Source of the DNA: Planomicrobium sp. YIM 101495
GTDB lineage: Bacteria > Bacillota > Bacilli > Bacillales_A > Planococcaceae
Assembly: GCF_009707665.1 (NCBI RefSeq)
Contig: NZ_WLZW01000002.1
Span: 186,001 to 250,000 of the forward strand
Direction: 5' to 3'
DNA length: 64,000 nt
A model generated the notes under the pieces. That model saw nothing but the letters and a program-made list of their open reading frames with translations. It was not told where the DNA came from and searched no databases. Shown one piece after another: positions 33,323-42,177 of the stretch (position 1 is its first letter; each line of letters starts with the position of its first letter). The translations under genes were made by a program, and so were the position numbers.

Positions 33323-33601
33323 ATGAAAAGTTCAACGATGAATACAGTAATCGGCAGTGCATTGGCTGCAGCAGCAGGGATCTTCGTTTTTAAGGCGTAC
33401 CAAGATAAGAAAAATCCGTCCGTCAAGGAAGACAGCGATATGCGGAACAGTGAAGAAGTAGATCACCGTGAGAGCGTGGATGCGGATGTGGATCCAGCTG
33501 AAAAAGGTTTGACTCAGCTTGATTCTGCTTACCGCGATGAGTGGCAGGCAAATGGCTTCCCCCAAACACATAAAGAAATGAAAGAGTTGGAAGAGCAATA
33601 A
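33323..33601 (+). CDS. Small YtxH-like stress protein
   Basis: A 92-residue protein with one N-terminal hydrophobic segment (VIGSALAAAAGIFVFKAY, residues 8-25) and a long acidic, hydrophilic tail. The layout resembles YtxH/gas vesicle-type stress proteins of Bacillus, though sequence similarity is weak, so function is unassigned. GATGGAGGG precedes the ATG. A sigma-B-like promoter and a strong terminator delimit it as a single-gene unit. Confidence 0.7.
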   Translation: MKSSTMNTVIGSALAAAAGIFVFKAYQDKKNPSVKEDSDMRNSEEVDHRESVDADVDPAEKGLTQLDSAYRDEWQANGFPQTHKEMKELEEQ

Positions 33602-33613
33602 AAAGTAAGATTG

Positions 33614-33649
33614 GCGAAAGCGACGGACTGCCGTGCTTTCGCTTTTTTT
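33614..33649 (+). terminator. Intrinsic terminator
   Basis: GCGAAAGC..GCTTTCGC with inner ACGG/CCGT pairing and seven T. Confidence 0.85.
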
Positions 33650-33685
33650 GCTGGATAAAGAGGAAGTAAGGGAAGGGAGAGGCGC

Positions 33686-34783
33686 ATGTGGATTAAAAAG
33701 CCGTTTTTTGAATATGCATTCGGCATTTTGCTTGTCGCGATCATTCTTTATTTTGTCAGCAAGTTGAACTTCCTTCTGTTCCCTCTTCAAGTCATCATCA
33801 CAACGATTTTTGCGCCAGTCCTGCTGGCGGGGCTCTTGTATTACATCTTGCGGCCGCCACTTCGCCTGTTGACGAGGAGGATTCCACGGCCAGCAGGGAT
33901 ACTCGTTTTGTTCTCAGCCATCCTCATCCTCGTAACATTGACCATTTATTACTTCGGTCCGACTGTGAAGAATCAAGCGGAGAGTCTTGTCGAGCTGGCT
34001 CCTCAAACACTTGAAACGACCGTTTCAGCTTCAGAACGTTTTTTAATGGACTTTGAGTTGGCCGGTATGACTGGGATGGAAATGCAGGAAGCGATTGTTG
34101 GTTATGCGGAGTCGGTATCAGAAGAACTGATGGGCAATATCATTGGGTTTTTCGGCTTTCTCCTGAATTTGGCGGTAGTTCTCATCGTCGTTCCATTCAT
34201 TCTTTTCTTCCTGCTGAAAGATGATGACAAATTCATCCCGGCGACAATTAAATACTTACCGGAAGACCGGCGGCCGGAAGGAGAGAAATTGATGAGGGAC
34301 GTCGACAAGACGTTGTCCGATTACATTGTCGGACAAGTGACAGTCGCACTGATCGTCGGGGTCCTGATGTATATCGGCTATTTAATCATCGACATCGATT
34401 ATGCACTGGCGCTCGCGATTTTTGCCATGTTCCTGATCATTGTGCCGTTTCTCGGCCCACTCATCGGCATCATGCCGGCGCTTGCGGTTTCCTTGATGAA
34501 CGGAGATTGGTTCATGGCATTGAAGGTCGTGATTGTCCTGCTTGTTGTCCAGCAGCTGGAAGGGAACCTCATTACACCGAATATTATGGGCAGCCGTCTC
34601 AATATCCATCCGCTGACGATCATCCTCCTGTTGCTCGTCGCTGCGGCACTTTACGGATTTGTCGGAATTCTTGTAGCGATTCCGGCCTATGCAGTCCTGA
34701 AAACGTTGCTGCATAATTTCCGGTTGTTCATGAGGTTGCGGAAAAAGAGGGAAGTCGCTCATGCGATGGAGCAGGAAAAGTGA
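33686..34783 (+). CDS. AI-2E family (TerC/YdiK-type) transporter, copy 1
   Basis: A 365-residue membrane protein with about eight helices and the AI-2E family C-terminal block: VPFLGPLIGIMPALAV, then QQLEGNLITPNIMGSRLNIHPLTIILLLLVAAALYGFVGI. Members have been called autoinducer-2 exporters or cation/proton antiporters; the label does not prove the substrate. GGAAGGGAGAGG precedes the ATG. A second member at 49489-50568 has the same architecture with clearly diverged sequence. Confidence 0.87.
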   Translation: MWIKKPFFEYAFGILLVAIILYFVSKLNFLLFPLQVIITTIFAPVLLAGLLYYILRPPLRLLTRRIPRPAGILVLFSAILILVTLTIYYFGPTVKNQAESLVELAPQTLETTVSASERFLMDFELAGMTGMEMQEAIVGYAESVSEELMGNIIGFFGFLLNLAVVLIVVPFILFFLLKDDDKFIPATIKYLPEDRRPEGEKLMRDVDKTLSDYIVGQVTVALIVGVLMYIGYLIIDIDYALALAIFAMFLIIVPFLGPLIGIMPALAVSLMNGDWFMALKVVIVLLVVQQLEGNLITPNIMGSRLNIHPLTIILLLLVAAALYGFVGILVAIPAYAVLKTLLHNFRLFMRLRKKREVAHAMEQEK

Positions 34784-34884
34784 GAGAGAACAAGGGAATT
34801 GCGAGCAGAATGTTCAGATTTATTCAATAATATGATAAGATGATAAAAGTACCAGAGAACAAAAACACAAAGGGGGCATCATCT

Positions 34885-35673
34885 ATGATGAAGAAATTTG
34901 GTTTGTTATCTGTATTTCTGGTTTCTGCACTGACGTTAGCAGCATGCGGAAGTGATGAGGAAACGGACGGTTCGTCAGGAAGCGGTGACGGAGGCGGCGG
35001 TGAAACGTATTCTGTCGGGATTGATACGACGTATCCGCCATTTGAGTTTGAAGAAGATGGGGAGTATAAAGGAATCGATATCGATCTCATTAATGCGATC
35101 GCCGATAGCCAAGGATTTGAAATCGAATTGAATGCGATGGACTTCGGCGGGATCATCCCGGCTGTCCAAGCTGGCCAGTTGGATATCGCGATTGCCGGCA
35201 TGAGTATTACGGAAGAGCGGAAAGAGGTCGTGGACTTCTCTGACCCTTATTTCGAAGCAGGTCCCTCCCTTGTGGTCGGTGCGGATAATAACGACATCGA
35301 AACATTGGCGGATCTGGAAGGGAAAACAGTAGTGGTGAAGACCGGGACGACCGGTGCTGACCTGGCACGTGAAAATCAAGAGGAGTACGGGTATGAAATC
35401 ACTCAACTTGAGGACAGCCCATCCATGTTCCAGGAAGTATCGAATGGTAACGCAGATGCTTTGATCGAGGACTACCCGGTCATCGCCTATGCAATCGCAC
35501 AGAGCGGATTGGACTTGAAGATTGTCGGAGATCGCTTGAACGGGGATAGTTACGGAATCGCCGTCTTGAAAGGCGAAAATGACGAACTGCTTGAAAAGAT
35601 CAATGCAGGCTTGCAGGAGCTGCGTGACAGCGGAGAGTATGACGAAATTCTCGACAAGTATATTTCAGAGTGA
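34885..35673 (+). CDS. Polar amino acid ABC transporter, substrate-binding lipoprotein
   Basis: A 262-residue lipoprotein. A signal peptide ends in the lipobox LTLAAC, so Cys is lipidated and the protein anchored outside the membrane; a Gly/Ser/Asp-rich linker follows. The solute-binding family 3 domain shows VGIDTTYPPFEF, GIDIDLINAIA, DIAIAGMSITEERKEVVDFSDPY and TGTTGADLA. The ligand is likely a polar amino acid such as Gln, Arg or Cys. The ATG at 34885 follows AAAGGGGG. A terminator lies between this gene and its permease. Confidence 0.93.
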   Translation: MMKKFGLLSVFLVSALTLAACGSDEETDGSSGSGDGGGGETYSVGIDTTYPPFEFEEDGEYKGIDIDLINAIADSQGFEIELNAMDFGGIIPAVQAGQLDIAIAGMSITEERKEVVDFSDPYFEAGPSLVVGADNNDIETLADLEGKTVVVKTGTTGADLARENQEEYGYEITQLEDSPSMFQEVSNGNADALIEDYPVIAYAIAQSGLDLKIVGDRLNGDSYGIAVLKGENDELLEKINAGLQELRDSGEYDEILDKYISE

Positions 35674-35681
35674 TCCAATCT

Positions 35682-35713
35682 GAATCCAGCGCGCCTCGGC
35701 GCGCTGGATTTTG
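35682..35713 (+). terminator. Intercistronic terminator/attenuator
   Basis: AATCCAGCGCGCC/GGCGCGCTGGATT followed by TTTGTT, inside the amino acid transporter operon. It probably gives excess binding protein and stabilises its mRNA. Confidence 0.8.
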
Positions 35714-35731
35714 TTCAAAGGGGATGAAGCG

Positions 35732-36376
35732 ATGGAAACGATGATCAATGCCCTCCCCATGCTGATGGACGGGCTCAAAGTAACAGTATATGTTTTTGTG
35801 ATTGCGATTATATTAGGTTTCATTATCGGATTGGTCATGGCGTTATTCAGACTATCGCCGTACAAAGTGCTGAATTGGATCGCCAAGATCTTTATCGATG
35901 CGATCCGCGGCACACCGTTTATCGTTCAGTTATTCTTTATTTACTTCGGTCTAAACTCGTTTGGTTTCATTTCATTGGATAATACGACAGCCGGGATAGT
36001 GACAGTTGCGATCAATGCTGGTGCATATTTTGCGGAGATCATCCGTGCTGGAATCCAATCGATCGACAAAGGGCAGACGGAAGCCGCACGTTCACTCGGC
36101 CTCAATTCGACGCAGACGATGCGTCATGTCGTGCTTCCGCAAGCATTTCGGCGGATGCTCCCGACGATCACGAACCAGGCCATCATTTCATTGAAAGATA
36201 CTTCATTGCTGTCGATCATCGGGGTAGCAGATCTGACGCAACGTGGACGTGTCGAAGCGAGTGCGACATTCGAATTCTTTAACATCTACTTGCTGCTCGG
36301 CATCATTTACTTCGTCGTCATTTACTTGCTGTCGATGTTGGCGAGCTTCGTTGAAAGGAAGTTTGTATTGCGATGA
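35732..36376 (+). CDS. Amino acid ABC transporter permease
   Basis: A 214-residue HisM/GlnP-type inner membrane subunit with five helices. The cytoplasmic EAA loop [28 protein letters not shown] docks on the ATPase, and the N-terminal [20 protein letters not shown] is typical. AAAGGGG precedes the ATG at 35732. Its stop overlaps the ATPase start (ATGA). It forms the transmembrane homodimer of the importer encoded here. Confidence 0.94.
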   Translation: METMINALPMLMDGLKVTVYVFVIAIILGFIIGLVMALFRLSPYKVLNWIAKIFIDAIRGTPFIVQLFFIYFGLNSFGFISLDNTTAGIVTVAINAGAYFAEIIRAGIQSIDKGQTEAARSLGLNSTQTMRHVVLPQAFRRMLPTITNQAIISLKDTSLLSIIGVADLTQRGRVEASATFEFFNIYLLLGIIYFVVIYLLSMLASFVERKFVLR

Positions 36377-37101
36377 GTATGATCAGAGTGGAAAACCTCA
36401 AAAAATCATTCGGTGACTTGGAAGTTCTAAAGGATATGAGTACTGTTGTGGAAGAGTCAGAAGTAATTTGTGTAATCGGGCCATCGGGTTCCGGGAAGAG
36501 TACATTTCTCCGCTGCCTCAACCGGCTGGAGGAAATTACGGGTGGTCATGTGTATATTGAAGGAACGGATATCACCGATCCCAAGAACAATTTGAACAAG
36601 ATTCGGCAGGACGTCGGGATGGTGTTCCAGCAATTTAACTTGTTCCCACATATGAATGTCATGGACAACATCATCTTGGCGCCGACCAAATTGAAAAAGA
36701 GTGATAAGGAGAACGCCGAGAAAAAAGCATATGAACTGCTCGACAAAGTCGGCTTACGGGAAAAAGCGAAAGCGTATCCAGGCGAATTGTCAGGCGGCCA
36801 GAAGCAGCGGGTCGCGATTGCACGTGCCCTCGCGATGGATCCGAAAATCATGCTGTTCGATGAGCCGACGTCAGCACTCGATCCGGAGATGGTCGGCGAT
36901 GTGCTGGATGTTATGAAGCAGTTGGCGCGTGAAGGCATGACAATGGTCGTTGTGACACACGAGATGGGCTTCGCCGCAGAGATGGGTGACCGTGTCCTGT
37001 TCATCGACGGCGGCTATATCGTGGAAGAGAATGTGCCAAAGGAATTGTTCGGCAACCCACAGCACGAGCGGACAAAAGCATTTCTAAGTAAAGTGTTATA
37101 A
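36373..37101 (+). CDS. Amino acid ABC transporter ATP-binding protein (GlnQ-like)
   Basis: A 242-residue ATPase. Walker [13 protein letters not shown] (about 36-47), Q-loop [13 protein letters not shown], signature [16 protein letters not shown], Walker [14 protein letters not shown] and switch His in VTHEMGFA are all intact. It energises the polar amino acid importer. The start overlaps the permease stop by 4 bases; an alternative start two codons on (MIRVENLKK) is equally likely. A perfect terminator follows. Confidence 0.95.
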   Translation: MSMIRVENLKKSFGDLEVLKDMSTVVEESEVICVIGPSGSGKSTFLRCLNRLEEITGGHVYIEGTDITDPKNNLNKIRQDVGMVFQQFNLFPHMNVMDNIILAPTKLKKSDKENAEKKAYELLDKVGLREKAKAYPGELSGGQKQRVAIARALAMDPKIMLFDEPTSALDPEMVGDVLDVMKQLAREGMTMVVVTHEMGFAAEMGDRVLFIDGGYIVEENVPKELFGNPQHERTKAFLSKVL

Positions 37102-37108
37102 ACGAGAA

Positions 37109-37145
37109 ACAGCTGACAGGAAGAAATCTTCCTGTCAGCTGTTTT
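37109..37145 (+). terminator. Intrinsic terminator of the amino acid ABC operon
   Basis: AACAGCTGACAGGAAGA/TCTTCCTGTCAGCTGTT, then T-rich. Confidence 0.9.
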
Positions 37146-37149
37146 CGAT

Positions 37150-37272
37150 TGTCCAGACTCCAGCCGCCAGCCCCTCGAGTCGCTTCGCCTTTACACTCGA
37201 TGGCTGAGAAGCGCCATCAATTGCAAAGTCTCCAGCGCTTGGCGGGTCTACACGGCAGCCTCCGCTTTTCTT
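37150..37272 (+). repeat. Structured intergenic repeat, copy 1 of 3
   Basis: Begins TGTCCAGACTCCAGCCGCC, contains CCTCGAGTCGCTTCGCC, then GGCTGAGAAGCGCCATC and CTCCAGCGCTTGGCGGG, and ends CTCCGCTTTTCTT. This is the well-known Bacillaceae-type repeat beginning GTCCAGCTCCAGCGCC and ending GCGCTTCCGCTTTTC (recognised from memory). Confidence 0.8.
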
Positions 37273-37273
37273 T

Positions 37274-37394
37274 TGTCCAGCCTCCAGCTGCCAGACCCTC
37301 GAGTCGCTTCGCCTTTACGCCTGATGGCTGAGAAGCGCCATCAATCGCAAAGTCTCCAGCGCTTGTCGGGTCTGAACGGCAGCTTCCGCATTTC
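37274..37394 (+). repeat. Structured intergenic repeat, copy 2 of 3
   Basis: Nearly identical to copy 1 and offset by 124 bases; ends GGCAGCTTCCGCATTTCG. Confidence 0.8.
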
Positions 37395-37396
37395 GT

Positions 37397-37517
37397 TGTC
37401 CAGCCTCCAGCGCCCAGCTCTTCGGGTCATAAGCCAGCTCAGCTCCGCGGTCAAGCCCGCTGCGCTGATCCGTCTTATGCCTGTCAGAGCTGAACGGGCG
37501 CTTCCGCATTTCGTTGT
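37397..37517 (+). repeat. Structured intergenic repeat, copy 3 of 3 (variant core)
   Basis: Same ends (TGTCCAGCCTCCAGCGCC to GGGCGCTTCCGCATTTCG) but a different core with GGTCATAAGCCAGCTCAGC, as in a second subtype of this repeat. It runs to the end of the cyclophilin gene. Confidence 0.75.
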
Positions 37518-37520
37518 TCT

Positions 37521-37961
37521 TTATTCTTCGTCAAATACGTGCACTTTTGTCATTGTGTCTCCAGCTTTCATTGCTTTCGCAGTATCGAGACCTGAAGTCA
37601 CTTGACCGAATACTGTGTGTACGCCGTCTAGGTGAGGCTGTGCTTCGTGGACGATGAAGAATTGGCTTGAGCCAGTGTCGCGTCCAGCATGTGCCATAGA
37701 CAAGCTGCCCGGTACGTGTTTGTGCGGGTTACCTTGTGTTTCACATTTGATTGTTTTGCCGCTTCCGCCTGTACCTGTACCAGTCGGGTCGCCGCCTTGT
37801 GAGACGAAACCAGGAATGATGCGATGGAAAATGACACCGTTGTAGAAGCCGGAATTCGCAAGCTCCTCGAAGTTTGCTACTGTGTTTGGTGCTTCATTCG
37901 GGAATAGGTCGAATTCGATGATTTCACCGTTTTCCATGTGAATGTGGCCTTTTTTTGCCAT
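37521..37961 (-). CDS. ppiB: Cyclophilin-type peptidyl-prolyl cis-trans isomerase
   Basis: A 146-residue single-domain cytosolic cyclophilin that accelerates proline isomerisation. Active-site residues are present: [14 protein letters not shown] (Arg), [19 protein letters not shown] (Ala/Gln/Phe) and [12 protein letters not shown] (His). There is no signal peptide. The ATG at 37961 has AAAGGAG 9 bases upstream; an in-frame ATG three codons earlier overlaps that site. No separate terminator was seen; the repeat array directly downstream is itself strongly structured. Confidence 0.93.
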   Translation of the reverse strand: MAKKGHIHMENGEIIEFDLFPNEAPNTVANFEELANSGFYNGVIFHRIIPGFVSQGGDPTGTGTGGSGKTIKCETQGNPHKHVPGSLSMAHAGRDTGSSQFFIVHEAQPHLDGVHTVFGQVTSGLDTAKAMKAGDTMTKVHVFDEE

Positions 37962-38037
37962 ATGAAACATCTCCTTTTCTAATTACGTTCTTTCTTAGTA
38001 TAACGACTTTTGAAGCTCCTGCCTAATCATTTGCCGC

Positions 38038-38829
38038 CTAGAGCGCCTTCAGAAGACCACCATCCACGACGAGCGATTGGCCCGTCAGATAAGCGTTGGC
38101 CGGGGAGGCGAGGAAGACGATGATCTGTGCGAACTCATCCGGCGTCCCAAGCCGCCCAGCCGGAATTTGTGCGATGCTGCGCCCGAGCATTTCTTCGGCA
38201 GAAATCCCTTGCTTCTTGGCGTTTTCTGCATTCAGCTCGGTCATGCGGTCAGTCGAAATCCGACCAGGTCCAACCGTATTGACCAAAATATTATCTGCAG
38301 CGACTTCACGCGCCAATGTTTTGGCGAAGCCGACCATGCCGGCACGGAATGTATTCGAGAGAATCAAGCCGTCGATCACTTCCTTCGTGGAAGAAGAAGA
38401 GATATTGACGATTCGTCCGAATTGCCGCTCCTTCATATATGGAAGCACAGCCCGGCTTGTCCGGATATAGCTCAGCAAGTTCTTCTCGAAGGCCGACAGC
38501 CAGTCGCTGTCCTGCACATCATTGAAACCGCCTGGGGCCGGCCCGCCGACGTTGTTGATGAGGATGTCAACGCCGCCGCTTTTCTCCGCTACTTGAGTGA
38601 AAAATGAAGTGATTGCTCCCTCGTCAGAGACGTCGCAAGTGATGGCATGCACGTCTTTATTGTTCGTTGCACTAATGATTTCATCGCGTGTTTTGTGCAG
38701 TTCTGCTTCTTGTCGGCTGGAGATATACACCGTTGCGCCTTCCATTGCGAATGCCAGTGCCGTTGCTTTCCCCAGGCCTTTACTTGCGGCCATGACCGCT
38801 ACCGTTTTCTCTGCTAATCCAAGATCCAT
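38038..38829 (-). CDS. SDR-like protein lacking the catalytic Tyr-Lys pair
   Basis: A 263-residue short-chain dehydrogenase-like protein. The cofactor loop is altered to AASKGLGKA instead of TGxxxGxG, and where YxxxK is expected the sequence reads LSNTFRAGM, so Tyr and Lys are missing; the preceding ISSSS keeps the Ser. This matches the atypical BKR-like SDR subgroup, which deviates from the classical motifs and catalytic tetrad. It may bind a nucleotide or act as a non-enzymatic partner. The C-terminal TGQSLVVDGGLL is kept. Confidence 0.82.
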   Translation of the reverse strand: MDLGLAEKTVAVMAASKGLGKATALAFAMEGATVYISSRQEAELHKTRDEIISATNNKDVHAITCDVSDEGAITSFFTQVAEKSGGVDILINNVGGPAPGGFNDVQDSDWLSAFEKNLLSYIRTSRAVLPYMKERQFGRIVNISSSSTKEVIDGLILSNTFRAGMVGFAKTLAREVAADNILVNTVGPGRISTDRMTELNAENAKKQGISAEEMLGRSIAQIPAGRLGTPDEFAQIIVFLASPANAYLTGQSLVVDGGLLKAL

Positions 38830-39054
38830 TTTCCTCGCTCCTTTTCATGTTTCTTCTAGCATAGCTGAAAAATGTGCCGAGGGGAGCAACTGGAGTCTTG
38901 GTGCACATGTTTAACCTTGTTTGGATTCGGAAATGGAGGTGTGGACCAGTGTGGAAAAAATGAATTATTTCCGATTTCCGTCATAAGTCCAATGGCGTGA
39001 AATAGGGGGGAATATGATAGGATATAAATAGTGACTAAATTAGGAGTGTTAACT

Positions 39055-40041
39055 ATGACAGAACGTGAAGTTTACGATATTACCATCATCGGCGGAGGTC
39101 CGACCGGATTGTTCGCTTCCTTCTATGGCGGCATGCGTAAGATGAAAGTGAAAATCATCGACAGTCTTCCACAATTGGGTGGACAGCTGAGCGAGTTATA
39201 TCCGGATAAATATATTTATGATATAGGCGGTTTCCAGAAAGTATTGGCGAAGGACCTTGTGACGAACCTTGTCGAACAAGCGAATTATGCCGATCCGGCA
39301 ATTTGTCTCGAAGAAGCGGTGATGACAGTGAACCGTGAAGACGACATTTTCACGATTACGACGGACAAAGATGCGCATTATTCCAAAGCGATCCTTTTGA
39401 CGGCAGGCGTCGGTGCATTCCAGCCGAGACGCATCGGGGTAGAAGGCGCAGAAGCATTCGAAGGCACATCGATCCATTACGGCGTGAAAGACTTGACGCT
39501 ATTCAATGACAAGAAAGTCGTCGTCCTTGGCGGCGGTGATTCAGCTGTCGACTGGGCAATGATGCTTGAAGAAGTGGCATCTCACGTAACGTTGAGCCAT
39601 CGCCGTGAAAAAATGACGGCACATGAAGCGAATGTCGAAACATTGCTCAATTCTTCGGTCGAAGTGAAAAAGCCATTCGGCATCAAAGAGTTGATCGGCG
39701 AAGACGGACAGCTTCGTGAAATCGTCCTGATCGATAAAGAAGGCAACGAAGAACGCATCGAAGCGGATCATGTCATCGTCAACTACGGCAACATTACCTC
39801 TCTTGGTCCAATAAAAGAATGGGGACTTGAGATGGAGAAGACGTCAGTCGTCGTCAACTCGAAGATGGAGACGAGCATCGAAGGCATCTACGCTGCAGGC
39901 GATATCGCGACATATGAGGGAAAAGTCAAATTGATTGCTGTCGGCTTCGGTGAAGCACCGACTGCCATCAATAACGCAAAGGCATACTTGGATCCAAAAT
40001 CCAGAGTACAGCCACTGCACAGTACAAGCGTCTTCAAATAA
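39055..40041 (+). CDS. yumC: Ferredoxin/flavodoxin--NADP+ reductase, YumC type
   Basis: A 328-residue thioredoxin reductase-like flavoprotein without the CxxC pair, as in B. subtilis YumC. FAD loop [17 protein letters not shown] (about 10-26), NADPH loop [17 protein letters not shown], and C-terminal [32 protein letters not shown] are intact. It passes electrons between NADPH and ferredoxin or flavodoxin. The ATG at 39055 has AGGAGTG upstream; GTG 39031 is rejected. It is divergent from the SDR-like gene, with 225 bases between. Confidence 0.92.
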   Translation: MTEREVYDITIIGGGPTGLFASFYGGMRKMKVKIIDSLPQLGGQLSELYPDKYIYDIGGFQKVLAKDLVTNLVEQANYADPAICLEEAVMTVNREDDIFTITTDKDAHYSKAILLTAGVGAFQPRRIGVEGAEAFEGTSIHYGVKDLTLFNDKKVVVLGGGDSAVDWAMMLEEVASHVTLSHRREKMTAHEANVETLLNSSVEVKKPFGIKELIGEDGQLREIVLIDKEGNEERIEADHVIVNYGNITSLGPIKEWGLEMEKTSVVVNSKMETSIEGIYAAGDIATYEGKVKLIAVGFGEAPTAINNAKAYLDPKSRVQPLHSTSVFK

Positions 40042-40048
40042 ACAATCG

Positions 40049-40076
40049 AAAGCCCGGCCAAGTGTCGGGCTTTTTG
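40049..40076 (+). terminator. Intrinsic terminator
   Basis: AAAGCCCG/CGGGCTTT with T5, after the reductase gene. Confidence 0.8.
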
Positions 40077-40206
40077 TGTGGATAAAAAAATGCGTATAGA
40101 ACAGTCTGCACTGCTTACGACTTATTAAATAACGAAAGAAAAATAATAGTAAAGTAAAAAGAGTGAAAAGTGCTTATATAACACTGTGTAATAATTCCTA
40201 TACCCG

Positions 40207-40223
40207 TGTAATACAATTGTTAT
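40207..40223 (+). promoter_or_regulatory. WalR (YycF) box
   Basis: TGTAAT (40207-40212), 5-base spacer ACAAT, TGTTAT (40218-40223): an exact fit to the WalR direct repeat TGTWAH-N5-TGTWAH, about 85 bases before a cell-wall gene of the YocH type, a known WalRK target in B. subtilis. Confidence 0.75.
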
Positions 40224-40306
40224 GTTTCATCCGACGGTTTGTCATGTTCCTGCAATGTTAGGGTGTTATGATTCTGCTTGTTAGTGAAAAGGAGGAATTT
40301 CATTTT

Positions 40307-41104
40307 ATGAAAAAACAAATTATCGCACTAACGGCAGCACTCACTCTAAGCGCAGGAGTAGCTGCTCAAGCGAGCGCACAATCATCTTATACAGTACAGT
40401 CAGGCGATACACTTTGGGCGATTTCCCAAAAACATAACGTTTCGGTACAAGAAATCAAAGGGTGGAATGACCTATCTTCCGACCTGATCTTCCCGAATCA
40501 GCAATTGTCAGTCGAAAGCAGCAAGCAAGCTGCTCAAGTAACACAATCAGCTCCTGCTAAGTCATCGGAAGCAAAATCGACATATACAGTTAAAAGCGGT
40601 GACACGCTTTACCGCATCGCGACAAACCACGGCATCTCATTGAACACATTGATGAGCTGGAACGGTATCACGGGCCACTTGATCTATCCAGGAGATAAAT
40701 TGGTAGTCAACGGAGGAAGTGCAACAGCACCGAAATCTTCCCAACCAGCAAGCAATAAAAGCCAATCTTCAGCACCGGCTAAAACTTCTTCACCTGCAGC
40801 GTCAGCTCAGTCAGGTAAAGAAATGACTGTAACGGCAACAGCGTACACAGCATATTGTGCAGGGTGTTCAGGTGTGACAGCAACAGGAATCAACCTGCGT
40901 GCCAACCCGAACCAAAAAGTCATTGCAGTTGACCCATCAGTCATCCCACTCGGTTCAAAAGTTTGGGTTGAAGGATACGGAGAAGCAATCGCAGGCGACA
41001 CTGGCGGAGCAATCAAAGGCAACAAAATCGATGTGTTCATCCCATCGAAAGACGCTGCTTTGAATTGGGGCCGCAAAACAGTCAAAATCAAGATCTTGAA
41101 CTGA
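40307..41104 (+). CDS. yocH: Secreted LysM x2 + 3D domain cell-wall protein, YocH-like
   Basis: A 265-residue exported protein. A Sec signal peptide (cleavage near AQASAQ, residue about 25) is followed by two LysM peptidoglycan-binding modules (TYTVQSGDTLWAI.. and ..TYTVKSGDTLYRI), a Ser/Pro/Ala-rich linker, and a C-terminal 3D domain whose conserved aspartates give it its name (DPSVIPLG, GDTGGAI, IDVF), related to lytic transglycosylases. It probably remodels the wall during growth. AAGGAGG precedes the ATG. A WalR box upstream supports control by the essential WalRK system. Confidence 0.92.
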   Translation: MKKQIIALTAALTLSAGVAAQASAQSSYTVQSGDTLWAISQKHNVSVQEIKGWNDLSSDLIFPNQQLSVESSKQAAQVTQSAPAKSSEAKSTYTVKSGDTLYRIATNHGISLNTLMSWNGITGHLIYPGDKLVVNGGSATAPKSSQPASNKSQSSAPAKTSSPAASAQSGKEMTVTATAYTAYCAGCSGVTATGINLRANPNQKVIAVDPSVIPLGSKVWVEGYGEAIAGDTGGAIKGNKIDVFIPSKDAALNWGRKTVKIKILN

Positions 41105-41136
41105 TCGAACGAACCAAATAGAGTCCAAGCAACAAA

Positions 41137-41168
41137 GCCGAGGTGACCATTCCCTTGGCCTTTTTTTA
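41137..41168 (+). terminator. Intrinsic terminator
   Basis: GCCGAGG (41137-41143)/CCTTGGC (41153-41159) with one G-T pair, then CTTTTTTT. Confidence 0.7.
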
Positions 41169-41653
41169 TTGCTGATTTTCCTTTCGCGAGGAGTGAATTA
41201 GCTAGAGATCGGCTGACCTGCATTCCAGAGATCGCGAGTTGGAGACGCGGTACCGAGCCACCTAGGTCGCTCGCGCTCTCAGAGTCGCTCAGTCGCTATG
41301 CTCCTTCACTGCTCCTCTAGCACGCTCACTCTTCCATTCCAGCTCAGCTCCTTCGATAATGGGAGTTTTATGTGATTTTAGGGAGTGGGACGATATCTGC
41401 ATAAGGTGCTTACTTCGCTTTCTATCAGAAGGTGTTACATATTAGCAGGCAGGTCCAGCTGGCATACTCATCCTGCAGTTAGTCGCGACTCGCAGTTTTT
41501 GCACTTAAAATGAGCAGGTGGATTCCGTTGATCGCACGTCACAAGTATGCAGTCCTATCTCGTCAATTTCTAAGATCAATGTGATGCTGCCTAAGTATTC
41601 CTCGATGATGAAAAGCTCCCCATATTTTCCTCGCACACCAAATTAAAATCCCA

Positions 41654-41675
41654 GCGGTCTACGCAGTCAGCCGCC
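41654..41675 (+). repeat. Conserved-loop hairpin, copy 1
   Basis: Loop CTACGCAGTCA (41659-41669) flanked by GCGGT/GCCGC (four Watson-Crick pairs and one G-T pair). Downstream ..AACAT and TAGAAAGAAAT are shared with copy 2. Confidence 0.6.
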
Positions 41676-41769
41676 CCAACATATATGTGAAACCAAATTA
41701 GAAAGAAATGAAAATGATCACTCACTCCCAATCCAACTACTCTCAAAGCGAAGGGGCTGGCTTGGACTG

Positions 41770-41829
41770 GGCGGAGGAAGAAGACGAGCGTTCCCTAGCT
41801 TGGCTTCTTCCGGGAGCCCTGTCCGAAGC
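41770..41829 (+). repeat. GGAAGAAG/CTTCTTCC module, copy A
   Basis: Starts GGCGGAGGAAGAAGACGAGCG and ends near TGTCCGAAGC. The arms GGAAGAAG (41776-41783) and CTTCTTCC (41804-41811) form a hairpin. It is about 80% identical by eye to 50808-50867. Confidence 0.6.
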
Positions 41830-41891
41830 CCCGCAGCGGGTTCACATGCGACACCCGATTTCCCTCTGATACTCACCGCCCTAAGACCCCC

Positions 41892-41914
41892 GGCGGCCTA
41901 CGCAGTCAGCCGCC
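41892..41914 (+). repeat. Conserved-loop hairpin, copy 2
   Basis: The same 11-base loop (41898-41908) closed by a perfect GGCGGC/GCCGCC stem. Confidence 0.65.
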
Positions 41915-42177
41915 CGAACATTTACCTCAACACCAACAATAGAAAGAAATACTCGTGCGCACTCTCTAACATTCAACCCGCACTCCAGCGAAGTGGGAGC
42001 CATGTCCTTAAGCCGCAAGCGATTTCCTATGCGACGCCCGAGCTTGCGCCTCCAAGCGACACCCACCACTCCATCTCACAACACCCTTTTAGAAAGAATT
42101 TTCTGCTTATTAAAGATATTTCGTCCAGCATCCGATATACTGAAGTAGAACACATCATTGACAAAGGAAGTGATCGA

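Larger units (their letters stand above)
41169..42177. other. 1-kb gene-free spacer with dispersed repeat modules
   Basis: No gene with a ribosome site is seen. A long open frame from 41800 runs into the GNAT gene, but its first 126 codons are read through repeat DNA and look non-coding. The spacer holds two hairpins with loop CTACGCAGTCA (41654-41675, 41892-41914) and the GGAGGAAGAAG module (41770-41829), all related to 50.6-50.9 kb. Between 41190 and 41350 there is CTC/GCT-rich sequence (for example GAGTCGCTCAGTCGC) resembling other repeats. Nothing is seen at 41360-41640. Confidence 0.6.

Noticed and set aside
37150-37517. Possible CRISPR array because of regular spacing.
   Set aside because: Units are about 124 bases with no short repeat/unique spacer alternation and no cas genes nearby.
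41800-42177. A 126-codon in-frame N-terminal extension of the GNAT gene.
   Set aside because: It is translated from repeat DNA, has no ribosome site, and has Ser/Pro/Ala/His-rich composition unlike the acetyltransferase; ATG 42178 has AAAGGAAG at the right distance.
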